In this document: positions 8,583 through 26,151 of the stretch, piece by piece
Position numbering within the stretch: the stretch's first letter is position 1
Layout: each line of letters begins with the position of its first letter
Source: Vibrio sp. JC009
GTDB lineage: Bacteria > Pseudomonadota > Gammaproteobacteria > Enterobacterales > Vibrionaceae
Assembly: GCF_029016485.1 (NCBI RefSeq)
Contig: NZ_CP092106.1
Span: 372,001-436,000 of the forward strand
Direction of reading: 5' to 3'
DNA: 64,000 nt
Translations under genes and position numbers: made by a program
The notes under the pieces: model-generated
The model's database searches: none
What the model was told of the DNA's origin: nothing
What the model saw: the letters and a program-made list of their open reading frames with translations, nothing else

Positions 8583-9857
8583 ATGGACAACTCAGTGGCA
8601 GTAGAAAGCCGGACCGGTGGGAACCGGCTGGTAGATTCAATAAGACTTCTTGGCCCGGGAATCATGACGGCAACGGCAGCTGTTGGTGGCTCTCATCTTG
8701 TGGCATCAACAAAAGCCGGTGCCATTTATGGCTGGCAACTTGCGGCTGTCATTCTGCTTGTAAATCTTTTTAAGTATCCGTTTTTCCGGGCAGGCGTACA
8801 GTACACTATGGGAACGGGTCAGAGCCTGATTGAAGGGTATAAAGATCTGGGCAAACCTTATTTATGGTTGTTTACCGCTTTGGCCGGAGTCTCGTCTGTG
8901 GTAAATAGCGCCGCTTTATTGCTATTCAGTGCTAGTCTTCTGAGCTATTTCTCTCCCTTTGAGCTTTCTCTGACTGCCAATGCCGGAGTGATTCTGGTGG
9001 TTTGTCTGGCAATACTGCTGGCTGGGCACTATAAAGCCCTGGATGGTCTGTCAAAGGTCATCATGGCAGTGCTGGTGCTTGCAACTGTGAGTGCAGTAGT
9101 GATTGCATTCGGTAATGGCGCTGTTGCTCCAGCTGAGTATGAAGCGCCTTCTGTCTGGAGTATCGCTGCTATCGGTTTTGTGGTGATAATGATGGGCTGG
9201 ATGCCGGCCCCTATCGAAATCTCTAGCCTGACATCAATGTGGCTTAAGAGTCAGCGTAAAGAGCAAAATGTAACGGCAAAATCAGCGCTGTTTGATTTTA
9301 ATGTTGGTTATATTGGTACCGCACTTCTGGCTGTTGTATTCCTTGCTCTCGGTGCTCTGGTTCTTCACGGAAACGGTCAGGAACTGAAAACTTCGGGAAT
9401 TGGCTTCTCTCACCAGTTAGTTAGTATGTATGCAACGACTATTGGTGAGTGGTCACGCTATCTTATCGCAGTGGTTGCCTTCTTCTGTATCTTTGGCAGC
9501 ACAATCACGGTTATTGATGGTTATTCACGCGCGATGGCAGAAGCGCAGCTATTGATTCAGGAAAAGCCGCTTGAGCAGCGTAAGCATCACAATATATGGA
9601 TGATTGTAGTGAGCGTTATCGCTATGGCTATCCTGATGTTCTTTACATCAGCACTGATGACGATGCTGAACTTCGCTATGATTCTGGCATTTATGACCAC
9701 CCCTGTTTTTGCTTTACTGAACTATAAACTTCTTACTCGTTCAGAACTGGAAGGTGAGTTAGCACTAACTCCAAGGCTGAAGGCACTTTGTTGGGTTGGC
9801 CTGGCGTACCTGTTTGGTTTCCTGGGTGTCTTTATCTGGTGGAAGTGGCTAATGTGA
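8583..9857 (+). CDS. NRAMP-like transporter with non-canonical metal site
   Basis: 424 residues with about 11 hydrophobic segments. The start LLGPGIMTA and the TKAGAIYGWQL block that follows match the first helix of NRAMP divalent-metal transporters. However, the metal-binding DPGN of helix 1 is replaced by GGSH (residues 35-38). In helix 6 the usual MPH is MPA (207-209), so Met is kept and His is lost. It is therefore NRAMP-fold but probably not a standard Mn/Fe carrier; other cations or an organic substrate are possible. It is a single gene with a long leader and its own terminator. Confidence 0.85.
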   Translation: MDNSVAVESRTGGNRLVDSIRLLGPGIMTATAAVGGSHLVASTKAGAIYGWQLAAVILLVNLFKYPFFRAGVQYTMGTGQSLIEGYKDLGKPYLWLFTALAGVSSVVNSAALLLFSASLLSYFSPFELSLTANAGVILVVCLAILLAGHYKALDGLSKVIMAVLVLATVSAVVIAFGNGAVAPAEYEAPSVWSIAAIGFVVIMMGWMPAPIEISSLTSMWLKSQRKEQNVTAKSALFDFNVGYIGTALLAVVFLALGALVLHGNGQELKTSGIGFSHQLVSMYATTIGEWSRYLIAVVAFFCIFGSTITVIDGYSRAMAEAQLLIQEKPLEQRKHHNIWMIVVSVIAMAILMFFTSALMTMLNFAMILAFMTTPVFALLNYKLLTRSELEGELALTPRLKALCWVGLAYLFGFLGVFIWWKWLM

Positions 9858-9864
9858 TTCTGAT

Positions 9865-9892
9865 AAAAAAGGCTTCTTCGGAAGCCTTTTTT
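9865..9892 (+). terminator. Terminator of the NRAMP-like gene
   Basis: AAAAAAGGCTTC, loop TTCG, GAAGCCTTTTTT: a perfect tetraloop hairpin that could work on both strands. Confidence 0.92.
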
Positions 9893-10028
9893 ATTATCAA
9901 CGGGTTAGGTGTTGAATTTTATGGTGCATTTTACTTAACGGCGTATTTATTGATAGCTGTCATATTAATTTGTCTGTAATTTGTTATATGTAGCATTTCT
10001 GTTTTAGCCATTGACCAAAGTATCACCT

Positions 10029-11582
10029 ATGTCCAGTAGTAGAGATCCAAGAAATAAAAACTACCCGAAAGATGTGAACCTGATATCGACGACTGATCCT
10101 TCCAGTATTGTCACTTATGCGAACGAAGTTTTTTGTGATGTCGCTGAGTACAAGGAAGAGGAACTTATTGGTAAACCGCATAACGTTGTGCGGCATAAGG
10201 ATATGCCGAAAGCTGCATTTGGCCAGCTATGGCAGTACATTCAGTCCGGAAAAAGCTGGATGGGTCTGGTTAAGAATCAGTGTCAGGGTGATGGTCACTA
10301 CTGGGTTTCTGCCTTTGTTACACCGATTAAAAACGAAAAAGGCGAAATAACGGAATATCAGTCCGTTCGCTCAAAACCTGAACCGGAACAGATTGACCGC
10401 GCAGCAGAGCTGTATAAGAAGCTAAATAAGGGTGAGAAAGTTTCAGGTTTCAGACTTCCTTTTGTATCAGCGCCGTTAGCTTTTGGTCTGATTACCTTGC
10501 TGCTATCTGCCCTTTTGCTGGCGGGTATCTCCCCACTATATATAGGCGTTGCAGGAATTACTCTGTCTGCACTGATGATGGGTCTCTCTCTTTATCACGG
10601 CAAGCGCTTTAACAAAATCAAACAGCTAGCCAATGATGCCTATAGTAATCCGCTTATGGAAAAGCCATATACCGGATGCTTTGACGATTATTCACAAATT
10701 GAACTGGCGCTGATGATGCGCAAGGCTGAGCTAAGAGCTGTTTCTGGCCGGACTGCTGAGACTGCGGGTAAGATACTGATTAATGCGGAAGAAGAGTTTG
10801 GAACCATTCAGTCGATAGAGCAGAGCCTTGGCCAGCAGTACAGTGAAACTGAAATGGTTGCTGCTGCGGTTGAAGAGTTGACTCAGTCAATTAACGATGT
10901 GTCATCCAGCGCGTCTTCTGCTTCAAAGGTTGCAGAGGAGGCCCGCTCAGAATCAGATGCAGGGCTGGAACGTATTAACGAAACTATCGCAGTTATCGAT
11001 AATCTTGCCCGGGAGCTGGAGAACTCAAGAGAGGTTATCGATCAGCTTTCTAAAAATAGTGAGAAAATCGAAAGCATTCTGGATGTTATCGGAACAATAT
11101 CAGAGCAAACGAATCTGCTGGCACTAAATGCCGCCATTGAAGCAGCAAGGGCCGGGGAGGCCGGGCGTGGTTTTGCTGTGGTTGCAGATGAAGTCCGTTC
11201 TCTGGCAATTAAGACAAGATCGTCAACCGATGAGATTCAGGGGATGATTTCTCAGCTTCAGGAAACAGCGGACAATGCCGTCTCTATAATGGAGAAGGGC
11301 GGAGAGCTTTCCAAAGACTGCACTGAGAAAGCCGGCGACACAGGAAGAGTGCTAAATAACATCGCTGATATGCTAAACCGTGTAACCGATAATAGTCACC
11401 AGATAGCGGTGGCGGTTGATCAACAGGCGGGTGTGACTCAGGAAGTGAATAACAATCTGTTGAACATTAAAACGCTGGCGGATGAAACTCTTGAGGCGTC
11501 TAAAGGATCGGTGTCCAGGACAAGTATGCTGGTGGATAATCTTGAAGCACTTCAGCGTTTGATCAAGCAGTTTCAGTCATAA
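10029..11582 (+). CDS. Aer-like chemoreceptor (PAS, two membrane helices, signalling domain)
   Basis: 517 residues from ATG 10029 (MSSSRDPRN); an in-frame TTG at 10011 is less likely, though neither has a strong RBS. The N-terminal PAS domain has [16 protein letters not shown] and the Aer signature [21 protein letters not shown] membrane hairpin lies at about 150-195. The long coiled-coil signalling domain follows, with tip [20 protein letters not shown] near residue 358. It resembles the E. coli energy-taxis receptor Aer, which senses redox state through FAD. Its PAS is clearly related to the free PAS protein at 2492-3019, so the window has both a fused and a split version. Confidence 0.92.
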   Translation: MSSSRDPRNKNYPKDVNLISTTDPSSIVTYANEVFCDVAEYKEEELIGKPHNVVRHKDMPKAAFGQLWQYIQSGKSWMGLVKNQCQGDGHYWVSAFVTPIKNEKGEITEYQSVRSKPEPEQIDRAAELYKKLNKGEKVSGFRLPFVSAPLAFGLITLLLSALLLAGISPLYIGVAGITLSALMMGLSLYHGKRFNKIKQLANDAYSNPLMEKPYTGCFDDYSQIELALMMRKAELRAVSGRTAETAGKILINAEEEFGTIQSIEQSLGQQYSETEMVAAAVEELTQSINDVSSSASSASKVAEEARSESDAGLERINETIAVIDNLARELENSREVIDQLSKNSEKIESILDVIGTISEQTNLLALNAAIEAARAGEAGRGFAVVADEVRSLAIKTRSSTDEIQGMISQLQETADNAVSIMEKGGELSKDCTEKAGDTGRVLNNIADMLNRVTDNSHQIAVAVDQQAGVTQEVNNNLLNIKTLADETLEASKGSVSRTSMLVDNLEALQRLIKQFQS

Positions 11583-11703
11583 AGATGATGGCACGGTAGC
11601 ATTTCAGTTTTCAGAACCTGTGATCCTGAGGTGCTATCACTGTTGATTTTATTTATATTTCCGAATATAACTCTTACTTTATAGTTTTGCTAATATATAA
11701 GAA

Positions 11704-11730
11704 CGGAATGTAACTTATCGCAACATTCCG
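11704..11730. other. Perfect hairpin in the HD-GYP gene leader
   Basis: CGGAATGT/ACATTCCG, 8 base pairs with an 11-base loop, about 105 bases before the start codon. It has no T run, so it is not a terminator. It could be an operator or an RNA structure. I could not match it to a cyclic-di-GMP riboswitch. Confidence 0.4.
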
Positions 11731-11835
11731 GCATTGAGGTGCATATCGACACTTGGAATGCATTATCAATGTTTCTCAAATGTCTTATGCTTATGTTGTG
11801 TTTCAACTTATATAGATCGGGTCGTTTAGAAAAAA

Positions 11836-13095
11836 GTGGCTAGCATTAAAATTACTGTAGACAGAATTCGGCCGGGGCTGCATGTTCGTCTGCCAGTAAA
11901 GTGGAATGAGCATCCATTCCTTTTCAATAGTTTTAAACTGAAGAACCAGGATCAGATCAACATGATCAAACATCTGGGGATTCAGCACGTCTATATAGAT
12001 CCAAGCCAGAGTGATACGACTCCGCTTCCGGTCACCGAAACCGGAGGCTCTGAAGACTCAAAGTCAGAAGAAGTTAATATCGATGAGCAAACCAAAAAGA
12101 TGTGGGATGAGAAACAGTCGCGCATTGATAAGCTGAATAATTACCGGCGTCGTGTTATTAGCTGTGAAAAAGAGTTTGAACGTTCACTTTCACAACTTCG
12201 TTCTGTTATGAGCAAGATACGCAGCCGTCCTGAGACTGCGGTTAACGAAGCTGCTCTGATGGTGGACGATATCGTTGAGAAGCTGCTTTCCGATGATAAC
12301 GTGACTCTACACCTGATGAATGGTAAGAGTGAGTTTGAAGATATCTACTTCCATTCGCTCAACGTTTCTATTTTGTCGATGATGATCGCCAAAAATAAGG
12401 GGCTTAATAGTCAGCAGATAAAAGAAGTGGCTTTTGGTGCCCTGTTTCACGATATCGGCAAGATCAAGATCCCTACGGCGATTCTGCGTAAAACCACGCC
12501 TCTGACAGAGCCTGAGCAAAACTACCTTAAGCTTCATACCAAGTATGGCCTCGACATGGCCGATGCGATTAAAGATTTTCCTGACAGCGCAAAAAGAATT
12601 ATTACCCAGCACCATGAGATGGTTGATGGTTCCGGATACCCCGATGGTAAAAAAGGGGATGATATTGATGAGCTGTCGCAGATAGTTGCAGTAGTAAATG
12701 CATACGACAATCTGTGCCACACCAATATTACCGCTGAGCAGAAGGTGCCTTATACCGCGCTGGCTTATATGTATAAGAACTGCCAGGCACTATATAACAG
12801 TGAAAACCTCAATATTCTGATCAAGTTTATGGGGGTTTATCCGCCGGGAACCGTTGTTCACCTTTCAAATAAAATGGTGGGCATGGTGATCTCTGTTAAC
12901 GCAAGCAACATTCTTTACCCGAATGTACTGCTTTATGATTCGAATGTTCCCCGGACTCAGGCTCCTATTGTTGACCTGGCAGATAAAGACATAAAGATAG
13001 AGGGAGCAATTGTTCCTTCTAAATTACCTGATAATGTCAGAGAGTATCTAAATCCCCGCTCACGCATATCTTATTTCTTTGATAGTGACGATTGA
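11836..13095 (+). CDS. HD-GYP cyclic-di-GMP phosphodiesterase
   Basis: 419 residues from GTG 11836 (weak RBS). The N-terminal 125 residues match the DUF3391 module often fused to HD-GYP domains, and a helical linker follows. The HD-GYP domain has the metal motif HDIGK (204-208) and HHEMVDGSGYP (258-268), which contains the GYP triplet and its surrounding conserved residues. Such enzymes hydrolyse cyclic-di-GMP to GMP or pGpG and so favour motility over biofilm. The catalytic ligands look intact, so it is probably active. It stands alone, after two chemoreceptor loci and just before the rRNA operons. Confidence 0.93.
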   Translation: MASIKITVDRIRPGLHVRLPVKWNEHPFLFNSFKLKNQDQINMIKHLGIQHVYIDPSQSDTTPLPVTETGGSEDSKSEEVNIDEQTKKMWDEKQSRIDKLNNYRRRVISCEKEFERSLSQLRSVMSKIRSRPETAVNEAALMVDDIVEKLLSDDNVTLHLMNGKSEFEDIYFHSLNVSILSMMIAKNKGLNSQQIKEVAFGALFHDIGKIKIPTAILRKTTPLTEPEQNYLKLHTKYGLDMADAIKDFPDSAKRIITQHHEMVDGSGYPDGKKGDDIDELSQIVAVVNAYDNLCHTNITAEQKVPYTALAYMYKNCQALYNSENLNILIKFMGVYPPGTVVHLSNKMVGMVISVNASNILYPNVLLYDSNVPRTQAPIVDLADKDIKIEGAIVPSKLPDNVREYLNPRSRISYFFDSDD

Positions 13096-13096
13096 T

Positions 13097-13124
13097 AGTT
13101 ATCCACAGGATTTTGTGGATAACT
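13097..13124. other. Inverted pair of perfect DnaA boxes forming a hairpin
   Basis: TTATCCACA at 13099-13107 and its reverse complement at 13114-13122 lie inside an 11-base-pair perfect palindrome directly after the HD-GYP stop codon. It may serve as a transcription end for that gene, a DnaA-binding site ahead of the rRNA promoters, or both. Confidence 0.7.
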
Positions 13125-13159
13125 TGTTACTTCTAAGTGCTTATCCTTGTATATAGGAA

Positions 13160-13225
13160 AAAGTCAGAAAAATTTCTTTTTTTTTTACAGAAAAGTGTTG
13201 CCAAGAGAAAATCCCTCCCTATAAT
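13160..13225 (+). promoter_or_regulatory. First rRNA promoter (P1) with AT-rich upstream element
   Basis: TTGCCA (13198-13203), 16 bases, TATAAT (13220-13225), then the GC-rich discriminator GCGCTCC that makes rRNA promoters sensitive to ppGpp. The A/T tracts just upstream, with ten T in a row, fit an UP element. Confidence 0.85.
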
Positions 13226-13346
13226 GCGCTCCTCGTTGGCACGGCAGAGTTACTTAACAGAAACTTCTACTGCTAACGAGGCGGAAAGCCGGATAATGGT
13301 TGTTTATTGAATTTAGAAATAAAATGAAATAAACGAAAAATAGTGG

Positions 13347-13374
13347 TTGACACGACAAGTTATCTAGCTAAAAT
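13347..13374 (+). promoter_or_regulatory. Second rRNA promoter (P2) of the first operon
   Basis: A consensus TTGACA (13347-13352), 16-base spacer and TAAAAT (13369-13374), followed by a GC-rich discriminator. Confidence 0.85.
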
Positions 13375-13447
13375 GGCCGCCCTCTTCGAGAGAAAGTCTG
13401 AAAGGCTTAAAAACGAAAGTTTTCTTTCTCGAAGCGCCGAATGGCAA

Positions 13448-13462
13448 GCTCTTTAACAATTT
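13448..13462 (+). promoter_or_regulatory. boxA antitermination site in the rRNA leader
   Basis: GCTCTTTAACAATTT matches the boxA consensus bound by NusB-S10. Copies recur in the 16S-23S spacer at 15298-15312, in the second operon leader (19154-19168, one change) and in its spacer (21231-21245). Confidence 0.9.
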
Positions 13463-13574
13463 AAACCTATCAATCTGTGTGGGCACTCGTTGATGATAAT
13501 CAAAAAGATTTATCAATGAACTGAGTGACCAAACAAGTAATTAGTTACTTGGCACAGTCAATTCAATTGTTGAA

Positions 13575-13620
13575 TAGGCCCTGGGCCCTGGGACGGGCTT
13601 CGCCCTACTGGTTCCTGGGA
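13575..13620. repeat. CCCTGGG-type element in the first rRNA leader
   Basis: Two adjacent CCCTGGG units are followed by a small hairpin CGGGCTTCGCCC and a third CCTGGG. The second operon has different sequence at the same place, so it is an insertion specific to the first leader. It resembles the element in both 23S-5S spacers. Confidence 0.7.
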
Positions 13621-13676
13621 AAACCTTTCAACAGTTAACAGTATTCATTGAGCCGGTCGCAAGACCACAAGAACTT

Positions 13677-15229
<1,553 letters not shown>

Positions 15230-15562
15230 ACGATAGATTGTCTTTGACAAGTGTCCACACAGATTGATGGTTTGAGCTTTTATAAGCTCAGAGCATAGCT
15301 CTTTAACAATTTGGAAAGCTGACAAAATAACGATTTGATTAATCGTTATTTGTAAAAGTTCTCAAATCCTAAATCTTAATGATTTAGGTACCAAAACAAC
15401 ACATTCAAGTGTTCTTGGGAATGACATTTTATGTTGTTCATATTTGAGTCCGGCAAAATCGTGTCTGCATCATGTCCTGTTTGTCTTCACTTTTCAAAGT
15501 GAAAGCAAAGAGTTAATTGCAGACAACTTTGGTTGTTTAACAAAGACCCTTTGGGGTTGTAT
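15230..15562 (+). other. 16S-23S spacer without tRNA (first operon)
   Basis: 333 bases, with boxA at 15298-15312 and several hairpins, but no tRNA cloverleaf. The matching spacer of the second operon carries tRNA-Ala. The last 200 bases are close to identical in both. Confidence 0.85.
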
Positions 15563-18560
<2,998 letters not shown>

Positions 18561-18628
18561 ACAACACCCAAGGGGTTTTGATGGACTCAAAGCAAGAACG
18601 AATAAACTTGAATGTGAATTGAGAATCT

Positions 18629-18742
18629 GGCCCTGGGCCCTGGGAACGGACTTCGTCCTACAGGCACTGGGAAAAGAAAAGACAGCTTTCCGAATTGATA
18701 AGGTACTTTGTCCCAGGGCCTATAAACCCAGGGCCCAGGGCC
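18629..18742. repeat. Palindromic CCCTGGG element in the 23S-5S spacer, first operon
   Basis: Left arm GGCCCTGGGCCCTGGG (18629-18644) is the exact reverse complement of the right arm (18727-18742). Inside are a GGACTTCGTCC mini-hairpin and another CCCAGGGCC. The spacer RNA would fold into a long stem. The same element lies at 24466-24579. Confidence 0.85.
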
Positions 18743-18756
18743 TTATAAAAAGAATT

Positions 18757-18876
18757 TGCTTGGCGACCATAGCATTGTGGACCCACCTGATCCCATGCCG
18801 AACTCAGAAGTGAAACGCAATAGCGCCGATGGTAGTGTGGGGTTTCCCCATGTGAGAGTAGGACATCGCCAGGCTT
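18757..18876 (+). rRNA. rrfA: 5S rRNA, first operon
   Basis: 120 nt, TGCTTGGCG...CGCCAGGCTT, with the usual CCGAACTCAGAAGTGAAAC block. It differs from the second copy by one base in the loop (GATCCCATG against GATTCCATG). Confidence 0.96.
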
Positions 18877-18883
18877 TGAACAT

Positions 18884-18984
18884 AAATTGTTCCCGTAACT
18901 TGCATCTTTTGCCGTTGCGATGCTCATGTACTGACGTACACTGCGCTTCTCACGCCAAAATCTGCGGCGTTACAGAAACAATTT
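18884..18984. repeat. 101-bp element with terminal inverted repeats after 5S
   Basis: Ends AAATTGTT...GTAAC and GTTAC...AACAATTT are inverted. The inside has several short palindromes (GTACTGACGTAC). It starts 8 bases after the 5S gene, exactly where the two operons stop being alike, and has no coding capacity. It looks like a small non-autonomous palindromic repeat. Confidence 0.65.
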
Positions 18985-19088
18985 AACGTCCAAAGCGGTT
19001 ATGCGTAAGACTTTGGATATAAAAAACTCTACTTGCTTACTTGTTAAGCAAGTGACCATAAAGTTTTAAAAATAGTTAGAACTTTATG

Positions 19089-19116
19089 TTGACTTTCAAA
19101 GTAGAGAACGTATTAT
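19089..19116 (+). promoter_or_regulatory. Promoter of the second rRNA operon
   Basis: TTGACT (19089-19094), a 16-base spacer, TATTAT (19111-19116), then ACGCGTCC. A boxA copy (GCTCTTTAATAATTT) follows at 19154-19168. A 9-base-pair hairpin (19031-19053) just upstream may end the first operon, but it has no T run on the plus strand. Confidence 0.8.
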
Positions 19117-19351
19117 ACGCGTCCTGCTTAAGTGCTAAGGCACTGAAAGCAAAGCTCTTTAATAATTTAAACCTATCAATCTGTGTGGGCACTCGTTGAT
19201 GACAATCAAAATAGTTTCTTCGGAAACAATTTGGTTTCAATGAACTGAGTGACCAATACGAATGAGCAATCATTCGGCACAGTCAATTCAAACACTATTT
19301 ATTCGTAAGAATAGGTAATGTAATCAGTATTCATTGAGCCGACAAAATCTT

Positions 19352-20904
<1,553 letters not shown>

Positions 20905-21018
20905 AACGATAGATTGTTGTTGATTAGTGTCCACACAGATTGATTAGGTTTAGAAAAAAGAGTATCTTAGGAACCTTCTCCTAAAAAGATTGCTCTCGTT
21001 GAGCAGTCGTTTATATGT

Positions 21019-21094
21019 GGGGCTATAGCTCAGCTGGGAGAGCGCTTGCCTGGCAGGCAAGAGGTCACCGGTTCGATCCCGGTTAGCTCCACCA
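21019..21094 (+). tRNA. tRNA-Ala (GGC) in the 16S-23S spacer
   Basis: 76 nt with encoded CCA. Acceptor GGGGCTA/TAGCTCC, anticodon loop CTGGCAG giving GGC, T arm CCGGTTCGATCCCGG. It is processed from the rRNA transcript. A boxA copy follows in the spacer at 21231-21245. Confidence 0.97.
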
Positions 21095-21508
21095 CTTTCT
21101 TCTGCAAAATAATTTCATCGTCGTTTATATAATAAGCAGCGAGAAATTTTTTCGGCTCTAAGAAAGTAATTGATAAGATTATTTATGCGTATTCCATGAG
21201 TGCTCATAGGTGATTTATTATTTAAATCAAGCTCTTTAACAATTTGGAAAGCTGACAATTATCTATTTTGATTGAATAGATAATGTAAAAGTTCTCAAAT
21301 CTTAATCGAAAGATTAAGTACCAAAACAACACATTCAAGTGTTCTTGGGAATCTTACTTTTAAAGTAAGTATTCATATTTGAGTCCGGCAAAATCGTGTC
21401 TGCATCATGTCCTGTTTGTCTTCACTTTTCAAAGTGAAAGCAAAGAGTTAATTGCAGACAACTTTGGTTGTTTAATTAACAATTCCTCGAAACTTCTTGG
21501 GGTTGTAT

Positions 21509-24397
<2,889 letters not shown>

Positions 24398-24465
24398 ACA
24401 ACACCCAAGGGGTTTTGATGGACTCAAAGCAAGAACGAATAAACTTGAATGTGAATTGAGAATCT

Positions 24466-24579
24466 GGCCCTGGGCCCTGGGAACGGACTTCGTCCTACAG
24501 GCACTGGGAAAAGAAAAGACAGCTTTCCGAATTGATAAGGTACTTTGTCCCAGGGCCTATAAACCCAGGGCCCAGGGCC
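24466..24579. repeat. Palindromic CCCTGGG element in the 23S-5S spacer, second operon
   Basis: Same as the element at 18629-18742: 16-base perfect inverted arms (24466-24481 and 24564-24579) with the GGACTTCGTCC core hairpin. Confidence 0.85.
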
Positions 24580-24593
24580 TTATAAAAAGAATT

Positions 24594-24713
24594 TGCTTGG
24601 CGACCATAGCATTGTGGACCCACCTGATTCCATGCCGAACTCAGAAGTGAAACGCAATAGCGCCGATGGTAGTGTGGGGTTTCCCCATGTGAGAGTAGGA
24701 CATCGCCAGGCTT
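24594..24713 (+). rRNA. rrfB: 5S rRNA, second operon
   Basis: 120 nt from TGCTTGGCG to CGCCAGGCTT, with one base different from the first copy. Confidence 0.96.
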
Positions 24714-24800
24714 TGAACACCTTTTTGTTTTCAGATTTTTCAGAAAAATCTAAAGGCAAAAACTGATAGCTGACAGCTTAGGACTGACAGCTTGATGAGT

Positions 24801-24877
24801 GGAGCGGTAGTTCAGTTGGTTAGAATACCGGCCTGTCACGCCGGGGGTCGCGGGTTCGAGTCCCGTCCGCTCCGCCA
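24801..24877 (+). tRNA. tRNA-Asp (GTC)
   Basis: 77 nt with encoded CCA. Acceptor GGAGCGG/CCGCTCC, anticodon loop CTGTCAC giving GTC. It lies 87 bases after 5S, a usual place for tRNA-Asp, and is probably part of the rRNA transcript. Confidence 0.97.
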
Positions 24878-24887
24878 CTTTATATGA

Positions 24888-24917
24888 AACCTCAGTCGAA
24901 AGGCTGAGGTTTTTTTG
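24888..24917 (+). terminator. Terminator of the second rRNA operon and tRNA-Asp
   Basis: AACCTCAG, loop TCGAAAGG, CTGAGGTT, then a run of T. Confidence 0.92.
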
Positions 24918-24953
24918 TGTTTGGGATTTATGTGTCCATTTCGGCTTTTGTTG

Positions 24954-25011
24954 TATGGGCTATGGGGCGGACTTCGTCCTTGAGGGGGATAACCCCATAA
25001 CCCCATAACCT
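24954..25011. repeat. Palindromic element with CCCCATAA units
   Basis: Left arm GGGCTATGGGGC, core hairpin GGACTTCGTCC, right arm with two CCCCATAA units. It abuts the stop codon of the fasciclin gene and may help end its transcription. It belongs with the arrays at 42312, 47542 and 60604. Confidence 0.7.
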
Positions 25012-25518
25012 TTATTTCGGCAACACAACCCGATCAATCACATGAATAACCCCATTACTAGCTTCAATATCTGCAGCTACAACTTTGGCGTTATCTATCA
25101 TTACATTACCGCTGTTGGTTTTTACCATCAGGCTCTGGCCTTGCACTGTTTTAGCGCTATCAATATTGACGACATCAGACGCCATGACTTTACCTGGGAC
25201 AACGTGGTAGGTTAGTACCGCAATTAGCGTATCTTTGTTCTCTGGTTTAAGTAGGCTTTCTACTGTACCTGCCGGGAGCTTGGCAAAGGCTTCGTCGGTT
25301 GGGGCGAATACGGTGAAGGGGCCGTCACTCTTCAGGGTATCTACAAGTCCGGCAGCTTTTACCGCAGCGACAAGTGTATTGAATGAGCCATTGCTTGCTG
25401 CAATATCAACTATATCCTGTTTCATCATCTTATTAGAATGCGACGATGTGTTGCTGCATGCTGCGATTGCGAAAGTTGCTGTCAGTGCCATCAAAGCTGA
25501 AATAAGTTTCTTAAACAT
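25012..25518 (-). CDS. Fasciclin (FAS1) domain lipoprotein
   Basis: 168 residues. The N-terminus [21 protein letters not shown] is a lipoprotein signal with lipobox IAAC, so the mature protein starts at Cys21. One FAS1 domain fills the rest, with the H1 motif [14 protein letters not shown] and the H2 motif [11 protein letters not shown]. Such domains act in adhesion or as small surface proteins; the ligand is not known. It has a good RBS (AAGGAAC) and its own upstream region. A similar short secreted FAS1 protein is common in marine gammaproteobacteria. Confidence 0.9.
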   Translation of the reverse strand: MFKKLISALMALTATFAIAACSNTSSHSNKMMKQDIVDIAASNGSFNTLVAAVKAAGLVDTLKSDGPFTVFAPTDEAFAKLPAGTVESLLKPENKDTLIAVLTYHVVPGKVMASDVVNIDSAKTVQGQSLMVKTNSGNVMIDNAKVVAADIEASNGVIHVIDRVVLPK

Positions 25519-25832
25519 AATTTGTTCCTTTTGAATATCGTGTTTCTAACGCTGGGTTTGTGTGTCGTTATCTGGTACGTGAACCTAAAAGGAAAAGATC
25601 ACTCGTCAGGCGTTGAGAGTAAAAAAAGACCACTTCCTCACATAAAAATGAGATCTTTGTTCAAAAAATCTTCAGTTTGAGTCTTCTTAATGATAGGATT
25701 GTTAGCTCTAGAAATTAGGTATGTCAGATCAGCATCTGTTGATCCACACTTAAGCCATACGAGGTAAGGATTTTCCTCACTGTTCTCAAGACGAGTTATT
25801 GGATAAGTGAAACAATAAAAGAGGAAATCCCT
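25519..25832. other. Divergent intergenic region
   Basis: 314 bases between the fasciclin gene and a small membrane protein gene that point away from each other. It must hold both promoters. I see no convincing box, repeat or RNA in it. Confidence 0.5.
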
Positions 25833-26093
25833 GTGGAATATGTTGACGCTTTAGGTTATGCAGTGCCTGTTATTATCGCAATCTCGCTTGCAGCTAAAGA
25901 TGTAGTAACCATGCGTGTGCTGAACACACTTGTTTGTGCACTATGTCTTGGATACGGAGTATTGTCGGCGGAGTCGTCGATAGTGACTATCAGCGGACTG
26001 GTTTTATTAGCGAATACATACTCGGTATTGAAAGCTTACCGTTCTAAGCAGATGAGACAAAAAGTGGTGACTTCAAAGCTGAAAGCAGCTTAA
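25833..26093 (+). CDS. Small inner-membrane protein, possibly YgjV-like
   Basis: 86 residues from GTG 25833, with GAGG 8 bases ahead. It has three hydrophobic segments (about 7-21, 30-46, 50-66) and a basic tail YRSKQMRQKVV. The pattern of an Arg-Xaa-Leu-Asn between segments and a final Tyr-Arg recalls the YgjV/CBU_0592 type of small membrane protein, but the match is weak. Nothing is known about its job. Confidence 0.65.
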   Translation: MEYVDALGYAVPVIIAISLAAKDVVTMRVLNTLVCALCLGYGVLSAESSIVTISGLVLLANTYSVLKAYRSKQMRQKVVTSKLKAA

Positions 26094-26151
26094 AGGAAAA
26101 TCCGGAATTGGCATAAGACAAAGGGAGCAGTGATTTGCTCCCTTTGTTCTT

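Noticed and set aside
9788..9979. 63-codon frame at the end of the NRAMP-like gene
   Set aside because: It overlaps the real gene and runs through its terminator.
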